Shown: in pieces, positions 15,009-22,658 of the stretch | Numbering within the stretch: the stretch's first letter is position 1 | How the letters are laid out: each line of letters begins with the position of its first letter | Assembly (NCBI RefSeq): GCF_016862795.1 | Contig: NZ_BONQ01000017.1 | Coordinates: 1-64,000 of the forward strand | DNA from: Dactylosporangium siamense | GTDB taxonomy: Bacteria; Actinomycetota; Actinomycetes; Mycobacteriales; Micromonosporaceae | Length of the DNA: 64,000 bases | Direction of reading: 5' to 3' | Position numbers and translations under genes: made by a program | The notes under the pieces: generated by a model | Databases searched by the model: none | The model's input: the letters and a program-made list of their open reading frames with translations, nothing else | What the model was told of the DNA's origin: nothing

Positions 15009-16964
15009 TCAGCGGTTGGCGTTGGCGTTCGCGTCGCGCTGGTTGGGGACGGCGGGCTCCGAGGAGTGGCGGGCGAACCCGTTGCCGTGGCCGGTGCCGG
15101 TGCTCGGCCGCTCGTCGTCGGATGACTCGTGCGCGGCGGTGCGGGGCTCGAACAGGCTGCGGGGGGCCGCCTCGCCCGGTCGGGCCGGCTCGCCACGGCC
15201 GCGGCCCTGCTCGCCGAGCGGACCGTGCTCGCCGGTGCGGCTGTCGCCCCGGCCGTTGTCGCCGGCGCCGCGCAGCTGTGCGGCGAGTGAGCCGTGCTCG
15301 CCGGTGCCGCTGTCGTCGCGGCCCTGGGGGCTGAGCGGGCCGTGCTCGCCGGTGCGGCTGTCGTCGCGGCCCTGGGCGCCGAGGGGTGCGTGCTCGCCGT
15401 CGGCCTGGTCGTCCTCGGTGGCGCCGTCGGCCGCGGCGGCCGGCGGCTGACCCGCGGCCGAGCGGACCGAGAGCGGCTGGCCGGTGAGGGGGTTGATCGC
15501 GATCGGCTGGCCGGTGAGGGGGTGGACCGCCACCGGCTGCCCGGCGACGGGCTGGCTCGGCTGCGGCTGAGCCTGCTGCGGCTGTGGCTGCGGCTGAGCC
15601 TGGTGCGGCTGCGCCGGCTGCGGCTGGGCGCCCGGCTCCTGCTCGGCCAGGCGCTGCTGATCGGCGAGGCGCTGCTGGTCCGCGGCCCGCTCGGCCGGGG
15701 TGCGCACGGGGATCTTGGTGTATTCGCCGGTCTCGCCGCCTGCGGCGGCTGCCATGACGGCGGCGGCGGCCAGGTCCGCGACGCGCTTCGCCTCGCGCTG
15801 CACGCGGGCGCGGACCTCCTTGGCGTGCCGCTCCGCGCCCTCGGCGGCGGAGCGGGCCTCCTCGAGGCGGCCCATCTCCTCGGCCAGGTCCTGGCGGGTC
15901 TCCTTCAGGCGCTGCTGGAACTGCACGACCTCACGCTCGGCGGTCGCGCCCTCACGGCGGGTCTGCGCCAGGCGCTGCTGGTTGCTCTCCAGCTCGGCCT
16001 GCAGCTGGGTCAGTGCCTGCCGGCGGGCCTGGATGTCGCGCTGGACGCCGGCGAGCTGGTGCTGGGCCGCGGCGTTCTGCTCGTCGGCGCGGCGGCGCCG
16101 GTCGGTGAGCTCCTCCTCGACGCCGGCGCGCTGGCGCTGCAGCTCCTCGTCGACGGCCTCGCGGTGCGCCGCGACCTCCTGCTCGGCGGCGGACCTGACC
16201 CCGGCGATCTCCTCCTCGGCCTGGGCCTTCCACTGCGCCAGCTCCTGCTGGGTCTGGTTGCGGGCCGCCTCGATCTCCTGCTGGATCTTGAGGTGGGCCG
16301 CCTCGAGGAGCGCCTTCGCCTGGGCCTGGGTGTGCTTGATCTGCGCGGCGCTCTGCTCGTTGATCCGGGTGGCCTCCTGCTCGGCCCGCTGCTGCGCGGC
16401 CTCACTGTTGGCCCGCAGCCGCTCGGCCAGCTCACGGATCTCGGCGAGCTCGCCCTGCGCGGCCGCCCGGCGCTCCTCGTATGCCTGCTGCTCCTCGCCG
16501 CGGCGCTTGGCCAGCTCGTCCTCGAGGTCCTGCAGCGTCTTCACGGCCTGCTCGCGGGCCTCGGCGAGGACCTTCTCGGCCTCGGCCTGGTGCTTGGCGG
16601 CGCGCTCCTGGGTGGTGCTGGTGATCTGGTTGGCCTGCTTCTCCGCGAGCGCGAGGATGTCGTCGACCATCGGCCCGAGGTGCCGGAACGAGGCCTTGTC
16701 GACCTGCGCCGGCTTGTCGCGGACCTCGGCCAGCTCCTGCTGCAGCTGCTGGCGCTGGGCCTGCATGGAGCGCAGCCGGGTGTCCAGATCCTGCCGGTCC
16801 GCCTCGATCCGCCGGCGCTCCTGCGCGAGCTGGGCCAGCTCACGGTCCTTCTTGGCGAGGAACTGGTCGACCTGTCCCTGGTCGTACCCCCGCAGCGCGA
16901 CCTTGAAGGCCGGCCGAGCGCCGGAATCCTCTCGAGCCGTCAACAGCTCTCCGCCCTGGGACAT
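15009..16964 (-). CDS. DivIVA-like coiled-coil protein with repetitive C-terminal tail
   Basis: 651 aa from ATG 16964, chosen because GGAGGG lies seven bases upstream; an ATG five codons earlier has no site. Residues 20-45 (FKVALRGYDQGQVDQFLAKK) match the DivIVA N-terminal membrane-binding motif. Residues 45-395 are continuous coiled coil rich in Gln/Glu/Ala, like actinobacterial polar or cytoskeletal proteins (DivIVA, Scy, FilP). After 400 come Gln/Pro-rich repeats (QPQPQQAQPQP), a HPLTGQPIAINPLTGQP repeat, and four degenerate copies of TGEHGPL-QGRDDS. It probably acts in polar growth or cell organisation at the membrane. It stands alone, with its own terminator. Confidence 0.85.
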   Translation of the reverse strand: MSQGGELLTAREDSGARPAFKVALRGYDQGQVDQFLAKKDRELAQLAQERRRIEADRQDLDTRLRSMQAQRQQLQQELAEVRDKPAQVDKASFRHLGPMVDDILALAEKQANQITSTTQERAAKHQAEAEKVLAEAREQAVKTLQDLEDELAKRRGEEQQAYEERRAAAQGELAEIRELAERLRANSEAAQQRAEQEATRINEQSAAQIKHTQAQAKALLEAAHLKIQQEIEAARNQTQQELAQWKAQAEEEIAGVRSAAEQEVAAHREAVDEELQRQRAGVEEELTDRRRRADEQNAAAQHQLAGVQRDIQARRQALTQLQAELESNQQRLAQTRREGATAEREVVQFQQRLKETRQDLAEEMGRLEEARSAAEGAERHAKEVRARVQREAKRVADLAAAAVMAAAAGGETGEYTKIPVRTPAERAADQQRLADQQRLAEQEPGAQPQPAQPHQAQPQPQPQQAQPQPSQPVAGQPVAVHPLTGQPIAINPLTGQPLSVRSAAGQPPAAAADGATEDDQADGEHAPLGAQGRDDSRTGEHGPLSPQGRDDSGTGEHGSLAAQLRGAGDNGRGDSRTGEHGPLGEQGRGRGEPARPGEAAPRSLFEPRTAAHESSDDERPSTGTGHGNGFARHSSEPAVPNQRDANANANR

Positions 16965-17048
16965 GTGCCAACCCTCCATACCATCGCGCGCGCGATCTGG
17001 CGCAACGCTACCGTCGCGTGCCGCCGGGCCAACACCCCGCCCGGCGTG

Positions 17049-17471
17049 TCAGTTTCGCACCACATCGGCCGGTGGAGGATCGTCCGGAAGGCCCTCGATC
17101 CGGCGGGCGTGCTCGATCATGCCGTGGATCGCCTCGAGGCTCGGGCCGGACAGCCCGGCCGCGCGCAGCGCCATCGTGCGGACGGCGTTGTCCCGCAGCG
17201 CGGCGAGGAGCTCGAGCTGCTCGTCGATGCGGCGGGCGGCCTCGTCGTCGAGGAAGTATGCGGCATTGACCCCGAAGAACTCGGCGAGTGCCTCGAGGTG
17301 GCGTTTGGTCGGATTGTCCCGGGCGCCCTTGCGCAGCTGCCAGATGTACGTGTGGGAGATCATCACCCCCCGCTCGCGGATGGCGGCCGCGACCTCCTCG
17401 TAGCTGTACTCACCGCGTCCCGGCGGGTGCACCGTGCCGAACAGCCGGTCGAGCTTCTCGGCGAGGGTCAC
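17049..17471 (-). CDS. EspR-like helix-turn-helix regulator (XRE family)
   Basis: 140 aa from GTG 17471, with GGAGG 6 bases upstream. MTLAEKLDRLFGTVHPPGRGEYSYEEVAAAIRERG, ISHTYIWQLRKGARDNPTKRHLEALAEFFGVNAAYFLDDE closely resembles mycobacterial EspR (LFDTVYPPGRG; YLSQLRSGNRTNPS; AAYFTDDE from memory). EspR is a dimeric nucleoid-associated regulator of surface and secretion genes. The C-terminal helix (ARRIDEQLELLAALRDNAVRTMALRA) is the dimerisation part. It follows the MAB_1171c and ImmA/IrrE genes in the same direction, with 108 bp between that hold two inverted repeats, probably its promoter and operator. Confidence 0.88.
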   Translation of the reverse strand: MTLAEKLDRLFGTVHPPGRGEYSYEEVAAAIRERGVMISHTYIWQLRKGARDNPTKRHLEALAEFFGVNAAYFLDDEAARRIDEQLELLAALRDNAVRTMALRAAGLSGPSLEAIHGMIEHARRIEGLPDDPPPADVVRN

Positions 17472-17520
17472 CTGGCCTCCTGCGACGTAGCGACGCTTGA
17501 CAATGGCACCCCCACGATGG

Positions 17521-17567
17521 AAATCTCAATCATAAGCTCAGATTTATGGAGGGTGTCGTCCCATAAA
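17521..17567. promoter_or_regulatory. Overlapping inverted repeats upstream of the EspR-like gene
   Basis: TTTATGG (17543-17549) and CCATAAA (17561-17567) form a dyad with an 11-base centre; AAATCT (17521-17526) and AGATTT (17540-17545) form a second one. This AT-rich pocket stands out in GC-rich DNA, and lies 50-96 bases upstream of the start at 17471. It is a likely promoter/operator, perhaps for autoregulation. Confidence 0.5.
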
Positions 17568-17579
17568 CTGAAGTTGACG

Positions 17580-18794
17580 TCATTCGTTCGGGTGGGACGG
17601 ATCGTTGTGGCCGGCAAGAGCAACGGGGGTGGCCACGACGCCCGGCACGGCCGCGGCGCGGTATCGCCGCGCGAGGCCGAGCAGCGCCCGGACCTCGGCG
17701 TCGACGTCGGGCCCGCCGGCCGACTGGGAGGCGCCCGGCGGGCCGGAAGCTGCCCGCTCAAAACCGGCAGCTGCCCGCTCAGTACCTCCAGGACCCGTCA
17801 ACGGCAACCCGCGCTCACCGGTGGCCACCGCCGTCCGCAGGGCCACCGCGTCGTCCTCACCGTCGCCCGCCCGCCCGGCCAGGAGCCACTGCGCGTCGCG
17901 GATCTCGATGACCCGGCGGTACAGGCGCAGCTGCACGCTGCGCAGGTTGAGCAGCTCACCGACGCGCCCCGGCGGGTCGCCGAGCACGACCCCGGGCGCG
18001 GCCGCCGACAGCTCCAGCCACAGCGGCCGCAGTCGCTGCAGCGCCACGTACCGTGACGTCCACCGGCGCAGCCCGCCGAGCGCCGGCAGCGCCCCGCCGA
18101 GCGCGAAGAGCAGCAGCATCATCGCCAGCAGCGCGCGGGAGACGTTCTGCGCGCCGGTGCCGTCCATGGCGGTGCTGCCCGCGGTGTGGCTGATCTGATA
18201 CGCGACCCGGTTCGCCATGAACAGCAGCCCGACCACGGCCGCGGCGCTCAGCAGCCACATCCCCGTCCGCAGCGCCCCCGGCGCGACGCTGCGCCCGGTG
18301 GGGCGGAACAGCACCAGCGCGCAGACGAGTCCGACGGTGAGCCCGAGCTGGGTGAGCACCGCGTAGGCGGTGACCAGCGGCTCGCCGGCGTGCTCGTAGA
18401 CGAAGTCGTAGCGCTCGGGCCGGCGCGGGGCCAGCACGAAGAGCACGCACATCGCCACCGCCGTCACGCTCAGCAGCAGATACACGGCGCGGCGTAGCCG
18501 GGCGTACCGCGCCGGGTCCGGCGACAGCAGCCCGACGATGTGGACCAGGCCGGCGGACGCGGCGACGGTCGCCAGGTTCTTCAGCGGCACCGAGATGTCC
18601 GCAACGTGCAGGAGCGTGTCGGTTCCGTACGAGATCTCCCGCCGGTTGAACGTGAACGACAGCGTCGCCAGGAGCACGACCAGGCGCACCGCCTTGCCGC
18701 GCGGGGTCTGCGGCGTCGCGAACCGCCAGATCGTGAACGCCCAGAACGCGAGCAGGACGCCGATCTCCAGGACTTCGACGAGGTCAAAGGCCAC
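17580..18794 (-). CDS. MAB_1171c-family membrane protein (DUF6545-like)
   Basis: 404 aa from ATG 18794, overlapping the upstream peptidase gene by 11 bp. Seven hydrophobic segments cover residues 5-245 (for example VEVLEIGVLLAFWAFTIW; LLSVTAVAMCVLFVLAP; ALLAMMLLLFALGGALPAL). The cytoplasmic C-terminus has WLELSAAAPGVVLGDPPG and LYRRVIEIRDAQWLL, which I know from the actinobacterial MAB_1171c family. Members are called putative transporters without proof. A low-complexity Gly/Pro/Ala segment (330-370) precedes the end. It is regularly found with an ImmA/IrrE peptidase and an XRE regulator, the layout seen here. Confidence 0.8.
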   Translation of the reverse strand: MAFDLVEVLEIGVLLAFWAFTIWRFATPQTPRGKAVRLVVLLATLSFTFNRREISYGTDTLLHVADISVPLKNLATVAASAGLVHIVGLLSPDPARYARLRRAVYLLLSVTAVAMCVLFVLAPRRPERYDFVYEHAGEPLVTAYAVLTQLGLTVGLVCALVLFRPTGRSVAPGALRTGMWLLSAAAVVGLLFMANRVAYQISHTAGSTAMDGTGAQNVSRALLAMMLLLFALGGALPALGGLRRWTSRYVALQRLRPLWLELSAAAPGVVLGDPPGRVGELLNLRSVQLRLYRRVIEIRDAQWLLAGRAGDGEDDAVALRTAVATGERGLPLTGPGGTERAAAGFERAASGPPGASQSAGGPDVDAEVRALLGLARRYRAAAVPGVVATPVALAGHNDPSHPNE

Positions 18795-19311
18795 GGCGCT
18801 CGACCAGGAACGGTTCGGCGAGGGCGTCGTACAGGTTGCCCAGGGCCGGGTCGGCGGGCGGGCGGGCGGCAGCGGACCCGGCCCGCTCGTTGAGCATCGT
18901 CGCGATCATCTCCGCGACCTGCTCCTGCGGCGCGCTGTAGGAGGAGCGGCGCAGCACCCGGGCCACCGTCGCCGGGTCCAGGTCCGGCAGCAGGAGCGCG
19001 GTGACGTCCGACGGCGACGGCCCGGGGGCGACGTGGTCACAGAGGATGTGCCCGATCTCGTGCAGGATGATGTGCTGCTGGTGCAGCCAGCCGGTGCCGG
19101 CGGCGTAGAAGACGTGGTCGGCCTTGTCGGTGGCGAGCCACAGCCCGCACGCGGTGCCGTCGACCCCCGCCTGCGGCAGCTGGTGCAGGTGCAGGTCGCG
19201 GCCGCGGGCGGCGGCGACGGACGCGCAGAACGCCGGCAGGTCGAACGGGTCCGGGACGTCCAGCCCGGCCAGCAGCCGCCTGACCTGTTTCTCCAGTTGT
19301 CGCAGCCGCAT
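18784..19311 (-). CDS. ImmA/IrrE-family metallopeptidase
   Basis: 175 aa from ATG 19311, chosen because CTGGAGC is seven bases upstream; an ATG nine codons earlier lacks one. The zinc protease motif HEIGH lies in QQHIILHEIGHILCDHV (about residue 90), with a helical N-terminus and a C-terminal helix containing EQVAEMIATMLNER where the third ligand is expected. ImmA/IrrE peptidases cleave partner repressors, often of XRE type. The EspR-like regulator two genes downstream is the obvious candidate partner, and the membrane protein between them could carry the signal. This is inference from order and family. Confidence 0.88.
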   Translation of the reverse strand: MRLRQLEKQVRRLLAGLDVPDPFDLPAFCASVAAARGRDLHLHQLPQAGVDGTACGLWLATDKADHVFYAAGTGWLHQQHIILHEIGHILCDHVAPGPSPSDVTALLLPDLDPATVARVLRRSSYSAPQEQVAEMIATMLNERAGSAAARPPADPALGNLYDALAEPFLVERRGL

Positions 19312-19360
19312 CAGTGCTCCAGCCGACCTTCGGGGCATTCCGGCTCAACGATATGCCCAG

Positions 19361-19389
19361 GGTGGCGGCGGCCAGAAGCCGCCGCCACC
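19361..19389 (-). terminator. Chitinase terminator hairpin
   Basis: GGTGGCGGCGG (19361-19371) and CCGCCGCCACC (19379-19389) form a perfect 11-bp stem with a 7-base loop, 32 bases past the chitinase stop on the minus strand. It also insulates the peptidase promoter. Confidence 0.7.
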
Positions 19390-19421
19390 GTGATCCTCGA
19401 CAGGAAGACGCGACCGGACGA

Positions 19422-21695
19422 TCAGAGGCCGGAGTTGAGCGCGGTCATCAGGGTGCCCGACGTGGTGTCGCCGGACATCTCCCAGACCATGCCGCCGAGC
19501 AGGCCCTGCTGCTTCACCCAGGCGGTCTTCTGCTGGATCGACCAGGTGTCGTCGAACGTCCACCACTGCCCGCCCGGCCCCGTGTAGCAGGACGTGGCGA
19601 CCGACTGCACGTCGTGGTACACCGTGCAGCCCGGCACCATCGCCAGAAGGTTCGCGTAGCCACGGGTGCCGGCCTCCTCCGCGAACTGTCCCGGTGCGGC
19701 GCCGGTCGCGGCCTGCCACTCGCCGTTGGCCGGGCCGGCGGTGACGCCCTGCCAGCCGCGGCCGTAGAAGGCGAAGCCGACCGTCAGCTGCCGTGGGTTC
19801 ACGCCGGCGGTGGTGTACGCGGCCACGGCGTTCTGCACGCTGAACGTGAAGGAGTAGGGGTCCTGCGCGTCGCCGTACAGGTTGCCCTGGTGGCCGGTGC
19901 GGTTCGGCTCCCACGAGTTGTCGCTGCCGGCGCCGTGGAAGTCGTAGCCCTGCACGTTGGCGAAGTCCAGGGAGTCGAAGACGCTCGGGGTGCCGTCGGC
20001 GTGGGTGATGTCCCAGCCGGCCGCGATCTTCGCCGGGTCGGCGGGGGTGAACGCGGTCAGCAGGTACCGCTTGCCGCCGAGCGCGTCGAGCTGCTTGCGG
20101 AACTCGGCCAGCAGCAGCGTGTTGTTGGCCTTGTCCTGGGCGCCCCAGTGGTTGCCGGGGTGGCCCTCCGCGCCGGGCCACTCCCAGTCCAGGTCGATGC
20201 CGTCGAAGATGCCCGCGGCGCTGCCCGGTCCGCCGGCGCCGTTGTACAGCGGCAGGTTGCCCTTGATGTACATGTCGATGCAGGACCGCACCAGCTTCTC
20301 GCGGGACGCCGGGGTGGCGGCCGCGTCGGAGAAGAACTTCGAGTAGGTCCAGCCGCCCAGCGAGATGAGCACCTTGAGGTTGGGGTACTTCGCCTTGAGC
20401 TTGCGCAGCTGGTTGTAGTTGCCGCGCAGGGCCTCCCAGCCGGTGTCGGCGACGCCGTCGACGGACTGCGCGGCGCTGAACGGCCGGCCGTAGTCGGCGT
20501 CGGCGTCCCCGGCGCCGGTGCCCTGGTCGGGGTCCTGCGGGTTGGCCGTCGTGCCGCGGGTGACGCCCTGCAGGCAGGTCAGGTTGACCGGGTCGAGGTT
20601 GGCGAAGGCGTAGTTGACGTGGGTCAGCTTCGCCGCGGCGCCGGACGTGTCGAGGTTCTTCACGAAGTACTGCCGGCCGTAGATGCCCCACTGGACGAAG
20701 TAGCCGACCTTCGCGTAGGCGCCGGAGCCGACGGCGTCGTCCGTGGTGACGGTGACGGCGGCGCTGGCGGGGGAGGCGTTGTCGTACGTGTCGCGCGCCT
20801 TCACCGTGAACGTGTACGCGGTGAGCGGCGCCAGCCCGGTGACGGTCGCCGTCGTCGTGGTGGACGACGCGACCAGGGTGCCGCCCCGGTAGACGTCGTA
20901 GCCGGCGATGCCGCTCGGGTCGGTGACCGCGTTCCAGGCCAGGGTCACGCTCACGGAGCTGCGCGCGGTGCTGCGCAGGTTGCCCGGCGCGGCGGGTGCG
21001 GTCGTGTCGTCGGCGGGGTTGAGCGTGGTGGCGCTGACCGGGGCGCTGTCGGCGGAGACGTTGCCCCTGGTGTCGCGGGCCCGCACGGTGAAGCTGTACG
21101 CGGTGTTCGGGGTGAGCCCGGTGACGGTCGCGGCCGGCGCCGTGACCGATGCGACGACCGTGGAGCCGCGGTACACGTCGTAGCCGGCGATCGGGAAGTC
21201 GGTCGGCGTGGGGGCGGTCCAGGCGAGCGACACCGTGCGGGTGGTCCGGCCGGTCACCGCCACGCCGGCCGGGGCGTTGGGGGCGCGGTCCGCGCTGCCG
21301 TCGCATTTGTTGCCGTTGATCCGGCAGTTGAGCGGCTCGGTGTTGGTGCCGGTGGCGATGAACCAGAAGCTGTACGGCTCGGTGGTGGCACCGGCCGCGA
21401 CCGTGCCGTTGTAGTGCGCGTTGACGACGGTGACGTGGTTGCCGGTGCGGGTGACGGTCCCGTTGTAGCCGGTGCCGACGGTCAGCCCGGCGGGCACGTC
21501 GAACTCGAGGGTCCAGCCGGTGATCGCGGCGCTGGTCGGATTCTGGACAACATATTTGTCGACCCAGTAGGTGCCGTAATTCGCGGCGGAGTACGCCGCC
21601 CTGAGCCCCGGGGTGGCGGCCTGGGCGGTGCCGGGGAGCGCTACGGCGGCGCTGACGGTGAGCAGGATGGCGGCGAAGAGCCTGGTGGGGTGCAC
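19422..21695 (-). CDS. Secreted GH18 chitinase with CBM2-like and two fibronectin III domains
   Basis: 757 aa from GTG 21695, preceded by GGAGG at spacing 5. Signal peptide: residues 1-26, ending TAQAA. Residues 28-135 form a CBM2-like binding module with paired cysteines (C124, C131). Two FN3 domains span about 140-225 and 235-318. The GH18 barrel is 325-757, with catalytic DGIDLDWE (D498, D501, D503, acid E505) and the upstream KVLISLGGWTYS. It hydrolyses chitin outside the cell. The order CBM2-FN3-GH18 is common in Streptomyces-type chitinases; a doubled FN3 is a small elaboration. Expression is probably controlled by the palindrome beside its ribosome-binding site. Confidence 0.95.
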   Translation of the reverse strand: MHPTRLFAAILLTVSAAVALPGTAQAATPGLRAAYSAANYGTYWVDKYVVQNPTSAAITGWTLEFDVPAGLTVGTGYNGTVTRTGNHVTVVNAHYNGTVAAGATTEPYSFWFIATGTNTEPLNCRINGNKCDGSADRAPNAPAGVAVTGRTTRTVSLAWTAPTPTDFPIAGYDVYRGSTVVASVTAPAATVTGLTPNTAYSFTVRARDTRGNVSADSAPVSATTLNPADDTTAPAAPGNLRSTARSSVSVTLAWNAVTDPSGIAGYDVYRGGTLVASSTTTTATVTGLAPLTAYTFTVKARDTYDNASPASAAVTVTTDDAVGSGAYAKVGYFVQWGIYGRQYFVKNLDTSGAAAKLTHVNYAFANLDPVNLTCLQGVTRGTTANPQDPDQGTGAGDADADYGRPFSAAQSVDGVADTGWEALRGNYNQLRKLKAKYPNLKVLISLGGWTYSKFFSDAAATPASREKLVRSCIDMYIKGNLPLYNGAGGPGSAAGIFDGIDLDWEWPGAEGHPGNHWGAQDKANNTLLLAEFRKQLDALGGKRYLLTAFTPADPAKIAAGWDITHADGTPSVFDSLDFANVQGYDFHGAGSDNSWEPNRTGHQGNLYGDAQDPYSFTFSVQNAVAAYTTAGVNPRQLTVGFAFYGRGWQGVTAGPANGEWQAATGAAPGQFAEEAGTRGYANLLAMVPGCTVYHDVQSVATSCYTGPGGQWWTFDDTWSIQQKTAWVKQQGLLGGMVWEMSGDTTSGTLMTALNSGL

Positions 21696-21704
21696 TCGGG
21701 CCTC

Positions 21705-21727
21705 CTATTAGGAAAGTTTCCTAATAG
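21705..21727. promoter_or_regulatory. Perfect palindromic operator at the chitinase promoter
   Basis: CTATTAGGAAA (21705-21715), a central G, then TTTCCTAATAG (21717-21727): 11-bp arms with no mismatch, in an AT-rich pocket. It abuts the chitinase ribosome-binding site, so a bound repressor would block transcription. It does not match the DasR consensus as I remember it (ACTGGTCTAGACCAGT), so another regulator is implied. I recall similar TTAGGAAA-TTTCCTAA boxes upstream of actinomycete glycoside hydrolase genes but cannot check. Confidence 0.75.
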
Positions 21728-21792
21728 TCCAACCGAAAGCCCAAGAAAGTCAAGGTTGTCTATTTGCTTAAAGGATTTAAGGTTCCCGAGCT

Positions 21793-22431
21793 ATGAGTGA
21801 CTTACGCATTGGCACCCCTCACCGTCTCGCCACCGTCGGCTGGCTCGCCGTCGGTGGCCTGGCACTGGCGGGCCTCGCGCACGCCTTCACCCTGGCCGAG
21901 TCCCTGAAGGGCGCCGACGCGGCCGCCGAGGACGCGGGCCGGGAAGTGGCCTACGGCAGCAACTTCGGCCTCAACGTCTACGTCGCCGGCAACCCCGGCC
22001 TGACCGCCCTCGGCGTGGCCCGGCTGATCACCCTGGTGCTCGTCATCCTGTGGCTGTATCTGGCCCGCGACAACTTCGACCGGCGCAACGACGGCAGCGT
22101 CGAGTGGAAGAAGGGCTGGACGATCGGCGGCTGGTTCGTCCCCTTCGCCAACCTCGTCATCCCCAACCGGGTCACCGCCGAGATCTACCGCCGCAGCGCC
22201 CCGGACGGTTCCTGGCCCTCGGACCGCCTCGTCAACGCGTGGTGGGTCGCGCTGCTGTTCAGCTTCATCAGCTACACCGAGACCACGAAGTACGCCAGCG
22301 GCGAGACCATCGTCTACAGCCCGCCGTTCTTCACCGCGGTCGCCGCCGTCGGCGGGATCGCCGCCGCCATCCTGTTGTCGCTGGTCATCCGGAAGGTCTC
22401 GGCCTGGCAGGACGCCAAACTGACGTCCTGA
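21793..22431 (+). CDS. DUF4328 membrane protein
   Basis: 212 aa from ATG 21793; no strong ribosome-binding site. Four hydrophobic segments: about 13-33, 75-93, 150-166 and 178-200. The DUF4328 core WKKGWTIGGWFVPFANLVIPNRVTAEIYRRS follows the second helix. Function is unknown for the family; members are common in actinobacteria. It diverges from the chitinase gene with 97 bp between, which holds the chitinase palindrome. It is probably monocistronic. Confidence 0.88.
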   Translation: MSDLRIGTPHRLATVGWLAVGGLALAGLAHAFTLAESLKGADAAAEDAGREVAYGSNFGLNVYVAGNPGLTALGVARLITLVLVILWLYLARDNFDRRNDGSVEWKKGWTIGGWFVPFANLVIPNRVTAEIYRRSAPDGSWPSDRLVNAWWVALLFSFISYTETTKYASGETIVYSPPFFTAVAAVGGIAAAILLSLVIRKVSAWQDAKLTS

Positions 22432-22658
22432 CAAAAGTCTGTCCGAATCCTGCTCGGGGAAGTCGACTTCTTGCATCGACAGGGTTGAGTTAGTAACGTC
22501 GGCTCACCAACCATCGCGACGTGTGGATGTGCGGGGCTTCGGCGGCCCGCGCACCGCCGCCGGCCGCGCTCCAGACCCGATCCAGCCGTCCGGCGCCCGC
22601 CAGCGCCGGCCGGCGCAGCGTGCCCGGCATCGCGGACCCTCCGGAAGGACCCCCGCCG

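Noticed and set aside
15294-18056. A 920-codon plus-strand frame
   Set aside because: It runs antisense through the DivIVA-like coiled coil and beyond, is Leu/Gly/Arg-rich shadow sequence, and has no family resemblance.
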